Assembly (NCBI RefSeq): GCF_011947195.1
Contig: NZ_JAATVY010000018.1
Coordinates: forward strand, 1 to 64,000
Source of the DNA: Planosporangium thailandense
GTDB lineage: Bacteria; Actinomycetota; Actinomycetes; Mycobacteriales; Micromonosporaceae
Length of the DNA: 64,000 nt
Direction: 5' to 3'
Made by a program: the position numbers and the translations under genes. This document shows, piece after piece, positions 34,813-42,925 of this stretch. The notes below the pieces were generated by a model. It was not told the DNA's origin. It did not search any database and worked only from the letters and a program-made list of their open reading frames with translations. Every line of letters starts with the position of its first letter. The first letter of the stretch is position 1.

Positions 34813-37191
34813 TCAGCCGGCCCGACTCGGCTCGCCGGCGGCCAGCGGCCGCAGCCCCTCCAGCGCGGCGGGCAGCGGGCGGGTGTGCAGCACGCCGAGG
34901 CGCTGCGTCGCCCGGGTCAGCGCCACGTACAGGTCGCTGCGTCCGCGCCGGGACTCGGCCGCGATCAGCCCCGGCTCGACGACGATGACGGAGTCGAACT
35001 CCAGGCCCTTGGCCTGCCGTACGGTCAGCACGACGACCCGGCGCTCCAGGTCGGGCTGGTCGCCCACGGCCGCCTCGGGCAGCGCCTTCGTGACCGACCG
35101 GCCGAGCTCGTACTCGCGTCCGGCGGGCACGATCACCCCGATCCTGCCGTCGGCCACCTCGGCGACCTCCCGCGAGACGACGTCGACCAGGCACTCGTCG
35201 AGCCGGGTCGGCTCCACCCGCAGGCGCCACGGCTCGACCCCGCTGTGCCGTACCGAGCGCGGCGGCCGCAGCGACGGGTCGATGCCGGCGAGCACCTCGG
35301 CGCCGACCGCCATGATCTCGGCCGGGGTGCGGTAGTTGACGCTCAGCTCCGCCAGCCGCCAGCGGTGGTCCACGTACGGCTCGAGCGCACGCTGCCAGGA
35401 TGTGGTGCCGGCCAGCTCACCGGTCTGTGCCACGTCACCGACCACGGTCATCGAGCGGCTCGGGCAGCGGCGCATCAGCAGCCGCCACGCCATCGGCGAC
35501 AGCTCCTGCGCCTCGTCGACGACGATGTGCCCGAAGGCCCATTTGCGGTCGGCGGCGGCGCGCTCGGCCGGGGTCAGCCGGGCCTCCTCGGCGTGCCGGT
35601 CGGCCAGCCGCTCGGCTTCGATCAGGTCGGTGGCGGCCAGGATCTCCGACTCGGCCTCGTCTTCGAAGTCGAGCGAGGCCGAGCCGGACATGATCTCCAA
35701 TGCGCCCTCGGCGTACGCGATCCGGGCCCGCCGCCGCTTCTCCGCGAGGGCGTCGACCGGCCGGTTGTCCTCGCCGAGCAGCTCGGCCGCCTCGTCGAGC
35801 AGCGGCACGTCCGCCGGGGACCAGCCACCGCCGGGCTCGCGCCGCAGCAGCGCCCGCTCGGCCTCGGTCAGCTGCGGCGCCGCCGTGGCGAGCCGGTCGT
35901 CGGAGGCGTACAGGCCGCGGAGCAGTTGCCGCGGGGTGAGGATCGGCCACATCCAGTCCAGCGCGGCCTGGATCTCCGGCTCCTCCCGCAGTTCGCGCCG
36001 GATCTCGGCCAGGTCGGCCTCGGCCAGGATCTGCGGGTCGCCGGGCGCGTCGTCGCCGCCGAGCGGGTCGTCGGCGTACGGGTCGCTGCCGATGCGGTCG
36101 GCGAGCTGCAGCGACAGCGCGTGAATGATCTCGGTGTCGAAGATGGGGCGGGCCAGGTTGTGCAGCTTTCCGGAGCGCCGCGCCACCGCTCGCGCGTCCT
36201 CGCAGACGGCTCGGTCCAGCCGGAGCACGTCCCCGTCGATGGCGAGGTCGAAGCACTTGTCGGGCACCCGCTGCTGGTCGCGGATCGCGGCCGCGAGCAC
36301 CTCGGTCATGACCTCCCGGCCCTTGATCTCGGCGACCTCCGGCGGCTCGAGCCGGCGGGCGGTGATGCCCGGGTACAGGTCGCCGAGGGTGCACAGCAGC
36401 ACGCCCGTCTCGGCCAGCGACGGCAGCACCTGGGAGATGTAGCGCAGGAACGTCTCGTTCGGTCCCACCACCAGCACCACCCGCGTGGAGAGCTGCTGGC
36501 GGTACGTGTAGAGCAGGTACGCGACGCGGTGCAGCGCGACGGCGGTCTTGCCGGTGCCCGGGCCGCCCTGCACCACGAGCACGCCGCCCGGCTCGGACCG
36601 GATCACGCGGTCCTGTTCGGCCTGGATGGTCTCGACGATGTCCTTCATCCGCCCGGTACGGCGGGCGTCGAGCGCGGCGAGCAGCGCCGCCTCGCCGGTG
36701 ACCTCTTCATGGGCGCCGGGCCGGGCGGCGTTGAGGTCGAGCACCTCGTCGTCCAGGCCGACCACGGTCCGGTTCCGGCTGCGGATGTGCCGGCGCCGCG
36801 TGACGCCTTCGGGCGAGGCCGCCGTCGCCAGGTAGAACGGGCGGGCTGCCGGCGCCCGCCAGTCGATCAGGAGCGGCTCGTAGTCGCCGTCGTCGTCGAA
36901 GATGCCGATCCGGCCGATGTACCGGCGCTCGTCGGAGTCGAAGTCCAGCCGGCCGAAGCACAGGCCGTTCTCGACCGCGCTCAGGTGGGCGAGCTGGTCG
37001 GTGTACATGGTGATCGCGGTCTCGCGCTCCGAGCGCGCCTGCGGAGTGCCGCCGGTCGCCCGCAGCGCGGTGTCCAGCCGCTCCGACGACTGCGCCCGCA
37101 GCTCGTCGAGCCGCCGGTACAGCTTCGATACGTATTCCTGCTCCCGGCCCAGCTCCGGATGGTCGGCCCGAACGCCGCCAGCGCTTGACAA
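34813..37191 (-). CDS. helD: HelD-like UvrD-type helicase (RNA polymerase recycling)
   Basis: A 792-residue superfamily 1 ATPase of the HelD type, which pries stalled RNA polymerase off DNA; some relatives protect it from rifamycins. An N-terminal coiled-coil arm (EQEYVSKLYRRLDELRAQ) precedes Walker A GGPGTGKTAVALHR. Also visible are Walker B HIVVDEAQELSPMAWRLL, motif III VVGDVAQTG, motif V TVRQAKGLEFDSVIVVEP and motif VI YVALTRATQRLGV. The TTG at 37191 has GGGGAG five bases before it. I did not recognise a rifamycin-associated element upstream, so resistance is only a possibility. Confidence 0.88.
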   Translation of the reverse strand: MSSAGGVRADHPELGREQEYVSKLYRRLDELRAQSSERLDTALRATGGTPQARSERETAITMYTDQLAHLSAVENGLCFGRLDFDSDERRYIGRIGIFDDDGDYEPLLIDWRAPAARPFYLATAASPEGVTRRRHIRSRNRTVVGLDDEVLDLNAARPGAHEEVTGEAALLAALDARRTGRMKDIVETIQAEQDRVIRSEPGGVLVVQGGPGTGKTAVALHRVAYLLYTYRQQLSTRVVLVVGPNETFLRYISQVLPSLAETGVLLCTLGDLYPGITARRLEPPEVAEIKGREVMTEVLAAAIRDQQRVPDKCFDLAIDGDVLRLDRAVCEDARAVARRSGKLHNLARPIFDTEIIHALSLQLADRIGSDPYADDPLGGDDAPGDPQILAEADLAEIRRELREEPEIQAALDWMWPILTPRQLLRGLYASDDRLATAAPQLTEAERALLRREPGGGWSPADVPLLDEAAELLGEDNRPVDALAEKRRRARIAYAEGALEIMSGSASLDFEDEAESEILAATDLIEAERLADRHAEEARLTPAERAAADRKWAFGHIVVDEAQELSPMAWRLLMRRCPSRSMTVVGDVAQTGELAGTTSWQRALEPYVDHRWRLAELSVNYRTPAEIMAVGAEVLAGIDPSLRPPRSVRHSGVEPWRLRVEPTRLDECLVDVVSREVAEVADGRIGVIVPAGREYELGRSVTKALPEAAVGDQPDLERRVVVLTVRQAKGLEFDSVIVVEPGLIAAESRRGRSDLYVALTRATQRLGVLHTRPLPAALEGLRPLAAGEPSRAG

Positions 37192-37222
37192 ACTGACTCC
37201 CCGTCCACTATTCTTTGGCGAC

Positions 37223-37250
37223 AGAACGGCATTTGCGCCGTTCTTTTTTT
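37223..37250 (+). terminator. Intrinsic terminator-like hairpin with T-run, upstream of helD
   Basis: Stem AGAACGGC / GCCGTTCT (37223-37230, 37237-37244), loop atttgc, followed by six more T. As read it would stop plus-strand transcription. On the minus strand it lies in the helD leader, 32 bases before the start. True T-tract terminators are unusual at this GC content. Confidence 0.65.
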
Positions 37251-37304
37251 ATGCCCGAACCACCAAAGATAGCGTGTCCACCGCGCTCCGGTGACATTCA
37301 TGCA

Positions 37305-37320
37305 CGGCAATTGATTGCCG
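37305..37320. promoter_or_regulatory. Inverted repeat CGGCAAT-tg-ATTGCCG
   Basis: Perfect seven-base arms around two bases, between helD and the disordered-protein gene. Candidate operator for helD. Confidence 0.4.
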
Positions 37321-37348
37321 GCCGCGCGTCCGACCGGGAGTCCTCGCC

Positions 37349-37837
37349 TCAGCCGCCGTACTCACCGCCGCCGGTCCGGTCGGCGCCGGCGCCCTCCTCG
37401 GGGTTGTACGCGCGGTCCGGGTCGGTGTCCGAGCCGCCGACGAGCGAGCCGCCGACGCTGCCGGCGGTCGTGGCGTCGCTGGTGCCGCCGCCCACCGGGG
37501 TGCCCATACCCCCGCTCGTCGCGTCGCCCGTGGTCGTCGGGGCCACGCCGGGCCCCTGCCGTGCGGCGCGGTGCACGCTCGCCGGGCCGGCCTTACCGCC
37601 GGTCGTCGTCACCATGCCCGGTGTCTCGGTCGGTCCGCCGTCGCGGTAGGTCTGCGGGTCGATCGGGTGGTCGGCCACGTCGTCACGTTCGGCCGCCTCC
37701 CTTGCCTGCCGTGCCTCGTCCTCCGGCTCGGTGATCTCGTCCAGGTAGCCGGGGCCGTACAGTCCTCGCTGGTCGAGCGCCTCCTCGGCGCCGCGCTGCG
37801 CGGAGTTCCGGTCCTGGGGGTCGCCCACGTCGCTCAC
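37349..37837 (-). CDS. Disordered acidic protein, function unknown
   Basis: A 162-residue protein predicted to lack a fold. The first 75 residues are acidic and charged (DEITEPEDEARQAREAAERDD), the rest is Gly/Thr/Ala low complexity (TTTGDATSGGMGTPVGGG). There is no membrane segment or cysteine. It starts at GTG 37837. No family is recognised. It is divergent from a SepF paralogue across a pair of identical palindromes. Codon bias supports coding only moderately because of the repetitive composition. Confidence 0.6.
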   Translation of the reverse strand: MSDVGDPQDRNSAQRGAEEALDQRGLYGPGYLDEITEPEDEARQAREAAERDDVADHPIDPQTYRDGGPTETPGMVTTTGGKAGPASVHRAARQGPGVAPTTTGDATSGGMGTPVGGGTSDATTAGSVGGSLVGGSDTDPDRAYNPEEGAGADRTGGGEYGG

Positions 37838-37882
37838 CTCACCACACTCGATCTCTTACCGCCGGGGGTACCACCTGTCTGC

Positions 37883-37917
37883 TTGCCCCTGGCAATCTGA
37901 CTGGTTGCCCCTGGCAA
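37883..37917. promoter_or_regulatory. Two identical TTGCC-CCT-GGCAA palindromes, 22 bp apart
   Basis: Copies at 37883-37895 and 37905-37917 lie inside a 15-base direct repeat (TTGCCCCTGGCAATC). The 22-bp spacing is two helical turns, so both face the same side of the DNA. They lie in the 289-base divergent region and are likely a regulator site. Confidence 0.65.
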
Positions 37918-38126
37918 TCCGGGCGAAACCTCGCGGCCGTGGCCGGCTGAACACCGCCTGCGACACCGGCGCGTTGCCGCACGTAGAGGGCCGTTTCGGC
38001 GTACCGTCAGAGAGCCGCCCATCGGCTGTCGTCGAAAAACCTCGCTGCAGGCGCACCCGGCGCTCACCGGACGGGCCACTCGCCGACGTCAGTGGGACGG
38101 GCACGGCACGAGCGAGAGGACGTTGC

Positions 38127-38663
38127 ATGGGATCGCTTCGTAGGACCGGCGCCTGGCTCGGCCTTGCCGAGGACGACGACGACCTGGACGCCGACGTCGA
38201 AGACGACTACGCCGACGGCCGCTACTCCGCCGACAGTCACTACTCCGACGACCCGGGCCGGCCCGCCGGCCAGCGGTACCGGCGTCGCCCCGCGCTGGAC
38301 CGGCGGACCGCACGTGACCCCCGGGACGCGCGGACGCCCCGGAGCGCACCCGAGCGCGACAGCGCCGGGGACGCGGAGGCCGACAGTTTCCAGATCGCCA
38401 CGATCCACGCACGCGGCTTCCGCGACGCCCGGACCATCGGGGAGTACTACCGCCAGGACATCCCGGTGGTCATCGACCTGTCCGGGCTCGAGGATCCGGA
38501 CGCGCGCCGTATCGTCGACTTCGCAGCCGGCCTGATCTTCGGCCGGCGCGGCGGCATCCACCGCCTCGCCCGTGGGGTCTTCCTGCTCTCGCCGCTGGGC
38601 ACCGGCATCCTGTCCGGCGACCGGGCGCCGTCGACCAGCGGCGACTTCTTCGACCAGTCCTAA
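38127..38663 (+). CDS. SepF-family cell division protein (paralogue)
   Basis: A 178-residue SepF-like protein that in relatives anchors and aligns FtsZ at the membrane. MGSLRRTGAWLGLAED is an amphipathic membrane-targeting helix. An acidic and Arg-rich linker (to about 95) precedes the SepF domain with FQIATIHARGFRDARTIGEYYR and a final LARGVFLLSPLG. The ATG at 38127 has AGAGGA six bases upstream. It stands alone, away from the ftsZ cluster, so it is one of the extra SepF-like proteins actinomycetes carry. Confidence 0.85.
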   Translation: MGSLRRTGAWLGLAEDDDDLDADVEDDYADGRYSADSHYSDDPGRPAGQRYRRRPALDRRTARDPRDARTPRSAPERDSAGDAEADSFQIATIHARGFRDARTIGEYYRQDIPVVIDLSGLEDPDARRIVDFAAGLIFGRRGGIHRLARGVFLLSPLGTGILSGDRAPSTSGDFFDQS

Positions 38664-38700
38664 CTTGGTGTGTCCCCGTTAGGACCGAAGTGCACTCATC

Positions 38701-38858
38701 TGGCTCCCCTCTACGTCAAGAGACGGCGAGAAGGGGTGTTCTAGGTGGGTGTCGGCAGGCCCGGGAAGTGACTGTTCCAGAGAACCGACCGTGGGGATTG
38801 GGTCAGCCGCGCTGGATTGCAGAACCGGTCCCCGGTGTCCTCCCGGGCCCGTCCCGGC
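38701..38858 (-). mobile_element. IS110 relic, right-end fragment only
   Basis: About 158 bases match the right end of the intact IS110 element at 40395-40554 in the same orientation, at roughly 85% identity by eye. They include the TGGCTCCCCTCT tip and the tail of the transposase frame (LQSSAADPIP, SLPGPADTH). The fragment begins beside the sepF paralogue and stops inside the next membrane-protein gene. Confidence 0.85.
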
Positions 38859-39807
38859 CGCCTGACGACAGTCGGCCCCGCGCCGCGATTGCCAGCGGCA
38901 TCGAAAGCAGGCCGACCACCAATACCAGCACGGACGCGGCCACCATGGATGACCACGCCGGGGTGACGGGCCTGCCGGGGCCGCTGTCGTCGAGCATCGC
39001 ACCGAGCGAGTTCAATGCCAGCATTCCGATCGGCGTGAGCAGGATCAGCAGCGCCCAGACGCCGCGGTAGTCGTGCCGGGCGGCCAGGCCGAGCGCGAGC
39101 AGCGCCCCGCCGATCAGCAGTGTCACCGCAGCCGCCGGCAATGCCGTTGCGGCGGCATCGTAGTAGTAGCCGCCGGAGAAGACGAAGCGCGGCGCGGTGC
39201 TGGCGGCGACCGGCACGCTCGCTGCCGCGGCGGCGAGCGGTATCAGCCGAACCCACCAGGGTTGCCATCCTATCGCGCCGAGCGCGACGATACCGAGCAC
39301 GAGCTGGGGCAGCAGCACGAACAGCGGCGGCCGGTGCATTCCGGTCACCATCGCAGCCAGCACGACGCTTCCCGCAGTCACCAGCACGGCGAGGCCGACC
39401 GCCCACCGGAACCACCGGCCGGGCGCGACAACGTGCACGACGACGGCCAGCAACCAGGCTGCCCACGCTGGGACGCCGAGCGACAGGAAAGGCCCGCGCT
39501 GCGGAAACCACGGTGCCGTGGACGCCACCGCCTCGAAGATCGCCCACCCGGTCGCGAACGCGGCTAGCGTGGCCAGCGCGAGCAGGCCGGCGAGCCGGAA
39601 ACCGGGACCGAGGCCTTGCGCGATCCGCAGGTGCTGGCGCAGCCCACCGGCCGCGAGGTCCGCGACGTCGGCGGCCGAAGGTCTCTTGCGGTCGGGCGTG
39701 GCCAGGGACAGGTAGGTGTCCACCAACTCCGAACCACGCTCACGCCGATAGTCGGCCGGATAGAACAGCGCCGTCCAGCGCGCATAGCGGCGTTCCAGAT
39801 CGGTCAT
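38803..39807 (-). CDS. PadR-linked membrane protein with IS-derived C-terminus
   Basis: A 334-residue membrane protein. It opens MTDLERRYARWTALFYPADYRRERGSELVDTYL, as in PadR-partner proteins, with six or seven membrane segments from about residue 65. The ATG at 39807 has GGGAGG upstream. An in-frame ATG at 39867, overlapping the padR stop as ATGA and with GGAGGGG before it, is an alternative that adds 20 residues. The last 18 residues (GRDGPGRTPGTGSAIQRG) are encoded by the IS110 relic, so the native end was lost. Probably part of a stress or drug-response pair with padR. Confidence 0.8.
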   Translation of the reverse strand: MTDLERRYARWTALFYPADYRRERGSELVDTYLSLATPDRKRPSAADVADLAAGGLRQHLRIAQGLGPGFRLAGLLALATLAAFATGWAIFEAVASTAPWFPQRGPFLSLGVPAWAAWLLAVVVHVVAPGRWFRWAVGLAVLVTAGSVVLAAMVTGMHRPPLFVLLPQLVLGIVALGAIGWQPWWVRLIPLAAAAASVPVAASTAPRFVFSGGYYYDAAATALPAAAVTLLIGGALLALGLAARHDYRGVWALLILLTPIGMLALNSLGAMLDDSGPGRPVTPAWSSMVAASVLVLVVGLLSMPLAIAARGRLSSGGRDGPGRTPGTGSAIQRG

Positions 39808-39863
39808 GGTCGAGCCTCCCTGGTTTTGCCCTTCCGGGCGGTCACGCCGGCGTTCCGCCGGGC

Positions 39864-40214
39864 TCATGCGACCCCTCCACTGAGGCGGGGCGCGGCCTGG
39901 ATGGCGCGCAACCGGGCGGTTGCGGCATCGACGTTGCGGCGCATGCGTTCGGTTTCGGTGGCCAGCACCTCGCCGCCGGGCTCGGTGAGCTGGTAGTAGC
40001 GGCGCCGCCGGCCTTCGACGATCTCCTCGTGGTCAACGCGCACCAGGCCGGCGTCGACCAGCCGGTCGAGCGCCCCGTACAGCGTGCCGGGTCGCAGCGA
40101 GATGTGGCCGCCGGACAGCCGGTCCACCTCGGCGATCAAGCCGTACCCGTGCAAAGGCTCGCCGGCCAGGGCCGTGAGGATCAAGAACGTGGGTTCTCGC
40201 AGCGGGGTCTCCAC
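39864..40214 (-). CDS. PadR-family transcriptional regulator
   Basis: A 116-residue winged-helix repressor: EPTFLILTALAGEPLHGYGLIAEV is the DNA-binding part, RPGTLYGALDRLVDAGLV the recognition wing, and an Arg-rich RRRRYYQLT strand plus C-terminal helix dimerise. The start is GTG 40214 with TATATT about eight bases before it and no ribosome site, so the message is probably leaderless. It is coupled to the membrane-protein gene by an ATGA overlap. The ligand is unknown. Confidence 0.88.
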   Translation of the reverse strand: METPLREPTFLILTALAGEPLHGYGLIAEVDRLSGGHISLRPGTLYGALDRLVDAGLVRVDHEEIVEGRRRRYYQLTEPGGEVLATETERMRRNVDAATARLRAIQAAPRLSGGVA

Positions 40215-40409
40215 GCGAGCCAATATATCGGCTGCGAAGGTATGACGGAAGATTGCCACCGCCGGACACAACCCGGATACAGATGCGTCGTCACCGCATC
40301 CGGAACCTTGTCCCAGCGACACGCCGACGGCGGTGCCCCCGGATGGAGGCTCGATCCACGGCGCATCGGGGCGTGGAAGCTCAGCATCCGCTCATGGCTC
40401 CCCTCTGTG

Positions 40410-41573
40410 TCAAGAGGCGGCGAGGAGGAGTGTTCTAGGGTGGGTGTCGGCGGGTCCGGGAAGTGACTGTTCCGAAGAGCTGACCTTGGGAATTGGGTCA
40501 GCCGCGCTGGATTGAAGAGCCGCTCCCGCTTGTCCTCCCGGGCCCGTCCTCGCCGCGTTGGCATCTCTGATCATCTGCTTGTAGACCAGGTCGGACAGTC
40601 GGCGTTTGAGGGCGCGTATGGCTTCCATGGGGGTTTTGCCGGCGGCGAGTTTGCGCCGGTAGTAGGCGCGGCCTTCGGTGTCGTTGCGCAGTTGGACGAT
40701 GGCCATGATGTGCAGGACGCGGTTGATGCGCCGGTTGCCGGCGCGCGAGAGCCGGTGGCGTTCCTGGTCGCCGGAGGAGGCGTCCAGCGGTGCGGTGCCG
40801 TTCCAGGAGGCGAAGTGGCCGCGGCTGGCGAAGCGGGTGATGTCACCGATGTCGCCGAGTAGCCGGGCGGCACCGGACGGGCCGATGCCGTTGAGTTCTT
40901 GCAGGCTGCTGCCGGTGGTGGTGACGAGTTCGGTCAGCTGCGCGTTGGCCGCTTTGATCTTCTTGTCGATGACGGCGAGTTCGGTGATGAGCTCGGAGGC
41001 CAGTTGGCGGCGGGTGCGGCCGACGATGTCGCGGGGGCGGACCGTGTTGAGTAGTGCGCGGGCTTGGGGTGCGGACAGGTACTTCTTTGCCCCGCCCGGC
41101 ACCAACTCCAGCAGCAGGTGGTGCAGCCGGCTGATGGTCTCGGTGCGGGCCCGGCCGAGGCCGTCGCGGCGGTCGACCAATAGTCGCAGCGCCACGGTGG
41201 TGTCATCGACGGCGACCTGCCGCAAACCGTTGGTGCGTAAGGCGACCACGGCCACTGAGTGGGCGTCGACGGGGTCGGTTTTGCGGCCCTGGCCGGTGGC
41301 GAACACCCGGGCCCGAGCGGACAGTTTCGCCGGCACGTCGAGTACGGTTTCGCCGTCGGCGACCAGGCGCTGGGCGATGTGGCGGCCGATGCCGTTGCAG
41401 CCTTCCACCGCCCAGGTGCGATCCGGATACGTTCGGCCGACCTTGAGCATCGCCTGGTAGCCGACGGTGTCGGTGCCGAACCGGCCCTGGGCCAGTACCT
41501 TCTCGCGGTCGTCGATGACCTCGATGGTGGCCGAGCGTTTGTGTGGATCCATCCCGATGATCACACGCCGCAC
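40410..41573 (-). CDS. IS110-family transposase
   Basis: A DEDD transposase/recombinase of 387 residues. The N-terminal RuvC-like domain shows IGMDPHKRSATIEVID, AVEGCNGIGR and GRKTDPVDAHSVA, giving the Asp, Glu, Asp, Asp set. The C-terminal Tnp20 domain carries ELNGIGPSGAARLLGDIGD and the serine region NGTAPLDASSGDQERHRLSR. GTG 41573 follows GAGGAGGG, which a 10-bp stem can hide. The reading frame ends 15 bases from the element tip. Confidence 0.95.
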   Translation of the reverse strand: MRRVIIGMDPHKRSATIEVIDDREKVLAQGRFGTDTVGYQAMLKVGRTYPDRTWAVEGCNGIGRHIAQRLVADGETVLDVPAKLSARARVFATGQGRKTDPVDAHSVAVVALRTNGLRQVAVDDTTVALRLLVDRRDGLGRARTETISRLHHLLLELVPGGAKKYLSAPQARALLNTVRPRDIVGRTRRQLASELITELAVIDKKIKAANAQLTELVTTTGSSLQELNGIGPSGAARLLGDIGDITRFASRGHFASWNGTAPLDASSGDQERHRLSRAGNRRINRVLHIMAIVQLRNDTEGRAYYRRKLAAGKTPMEAIRALKRRLSDLVYKQMIRDANAARTGPGGQAGAALQSSAADPIPKVSSSEQSLPGPADTHPRTLLLAAS

Positions 41574-41576
41574 GGT

Positions 41577-41617
41577 GCCCTCCTCGATCAGACTGAGCTG
41601 ATGTCGGCGAGGAGGGC
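41577..41617 (-). promoter_or_regulatory. Hairpin masking the transposase ribosome site
   Basis: Exact 10-base arms (CGAGGAGGGC nearest the gene at 41577-41586, its complement at 41608-41617). The inner arm is the ribosome site itself, three bases before the GTG. Likely represses translation of read-through messages. Confidence 0.7.
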
Positions 41618-41858
41618 ATCGCTACTTTGAGCTGGGCAAACCCCTCTGGAGCCTCTCCGCGCCACGGTGACCGGCGGGGCGCATGCCAAAAGAGAGCCAC
41701 ACCAACCTACGGCGGGCAGCCGATGAGAGAGCTATCCCGCCGGTCACCTCGACCTAGCCTGGCCGGGCTGCGGTCGTAACACCAGTAGATAAGTAGCCGC
41801 TGACAGCGCGCTGGAGACGACCGGATCTGCCGATGGGTGGACGTTGTGCTTCGGTTCG

Positions 41859-42851
41859 TCAGGAGATGGGTTCTGCGCTTCCCCCGAACGTCGCGCGGTA
41901 GTCCCGCGGCCGGTGCCCGGTCAGGCGGGTGAAGACGGCGCTGAACGTCCCGGGGTCGCGATAGCCGACATCGGCGGCGATGCTGGCGACTGTCCGCTCG
42001 GTGGCCTCGAGCAGGTGTTTCGCCGTGCGCACCCGTTGCGCCTGCAGGTATCCGAGCGGGGTCTGGCCGGTCTCGCCGCGAAACCGCCGCAGGAGGGTTC
42101 GTGTGCTGACGTGGAACGTCGCGGAGAGCAGCCCGAGGTCGTAGCGCTCGCGCACGTTCTGGTCCAGCCAGCGTTTGACGCCTTGCGAGAACTGGCTGCC
42201 GGTGGCCGGCAACAGCTCCGCGTCGACGTACGGAGCCTGGCTCGACCGCGCGTCGTCGACGAGCGCGACACGCGCGGTGGCGCGGGCGACGCGGTTGCCG
42301 TTGTGCTCGCGGATGAGGCCGAGGGCAAAGTCGTACATCGCGCTGAACGCGCCTGTCGTGGTCACCCCGCTGTCGGTGACGACGAGTTTCTCCGGTCTGA
42401 CGTCGGTGCCGGGGCAACGGTCTGCCAGCCGGTCGGCAAACAGCCACGCGGTCGTCGACTCTCGCCCGTCAAGCAGGCCGGCGTCGGCCAGCAGGAACGC
42501 GCCGACACAGATCGACACCAGCGCGACTCCCGATTGCGAGCTGGACCTGATGGTTTCGATCTCCGGACCGAGCGACGTGAGCGTCGCGTGCAGGTCGAGT
42601 CCGGGGCACAGCTCGAACCCGGGTACGACGAGGACATCGACCTGCCGCACCGGCACGACTGTGATCGCCACACCGCCGGAGGCGACCACGCGCCGCCGCG
42701 GCGACAGGATCGACACGTCGTACAGCGGATCCCTGGTCGCGTTGGCCGCGGCGATGTGCGAGGCCATCGTGAGGAGGTCGGGAACCCCGAAGACCTCCGA
42801 CGCGAAGCATCCTGGATACGCGAGCACACCGACACGAAGCGGGGTCACCAT
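41859..42851 (-). CDS. GlxA-family (DJ-1/PfpI + AraC) transcriptional activator
   Basis: A 330-residue regulator. Residues 1-190 form a DJ-1/PfpI-like domain (RVGVLAYPGCFASEVFGVPD, with VALVSICVGAFLLADAGLLDG around the nucleophile elbow Cys). The C-terminal AraC module has two helix-turn-helices, LSATFHVSTRTLLRRF and ADVGYRDPGTFSAVFTRL. The ATG at 42851 has TAATCT about seven bases upstream, suggesting a leaderless message. It is divergent from a dienelactone-hydrolase-like gene, its probable target. Confidence 0.88.
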   Translation of the reverse strand: MVTPLRVGVLAYPGCFASEVFGVPDLLTMASHIAAANATRDPLYDVSILSPRRRVVASGGVAITVVPVRQVDVLVVPGFELCPGLDLHATLTSLGPEIETIRSSSQSGVALVSICVGAFLLADAGLLDGRESTTAWLFADRLADRCPGTDVRPEKLVVTDSGVTTTGAFSAMYDFALGLIREHNGNRVARATARVALVDDARSSQAPYVDAELLPATGSQFSQGVKRWLDQNVRERYDLGLLSATFHVSTRTLLRRFRGETGQTPLGYLQAQRVRTAKHLLEATERTVASIAADVGYRDPGTFSAVFTRLTGHRPRDYRATFGGSAEPIS

Positions 42852-42925
42852 GGTGGCGAGATTACCCGGACATGTGGCGATCTCGCCCCTGGCCGAACCA
42901 GACACTCCCGCCCGACGATACGGCT

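Larger units (their letters stand above)
40395..41699 (-). mobile_element. IS110-family insertion sequence, apparently intact
   Basis: About 1.3 kb. The tips share only short imperfect inverted ends (TGGCTC at 40395-40400, GAGCCA at 41694-41699), as expected for IS110. One transposase gene fills it. No target duplication was seen, which is also usual for the family. Confidence 0.85.

Noticed and set aside
37223-37250. Terminator for the DUF1345 gene
   Set aside because: It is on the right strand but 2.4 kb away behind the oppositely directed helD, so it cannot be that gene's normal end.
36000-37348. Rifamycin-associated element before helD
   Set aside because: No inverted repeat matching the element I remember is present; the nearest palindrome is AT-centred and different.
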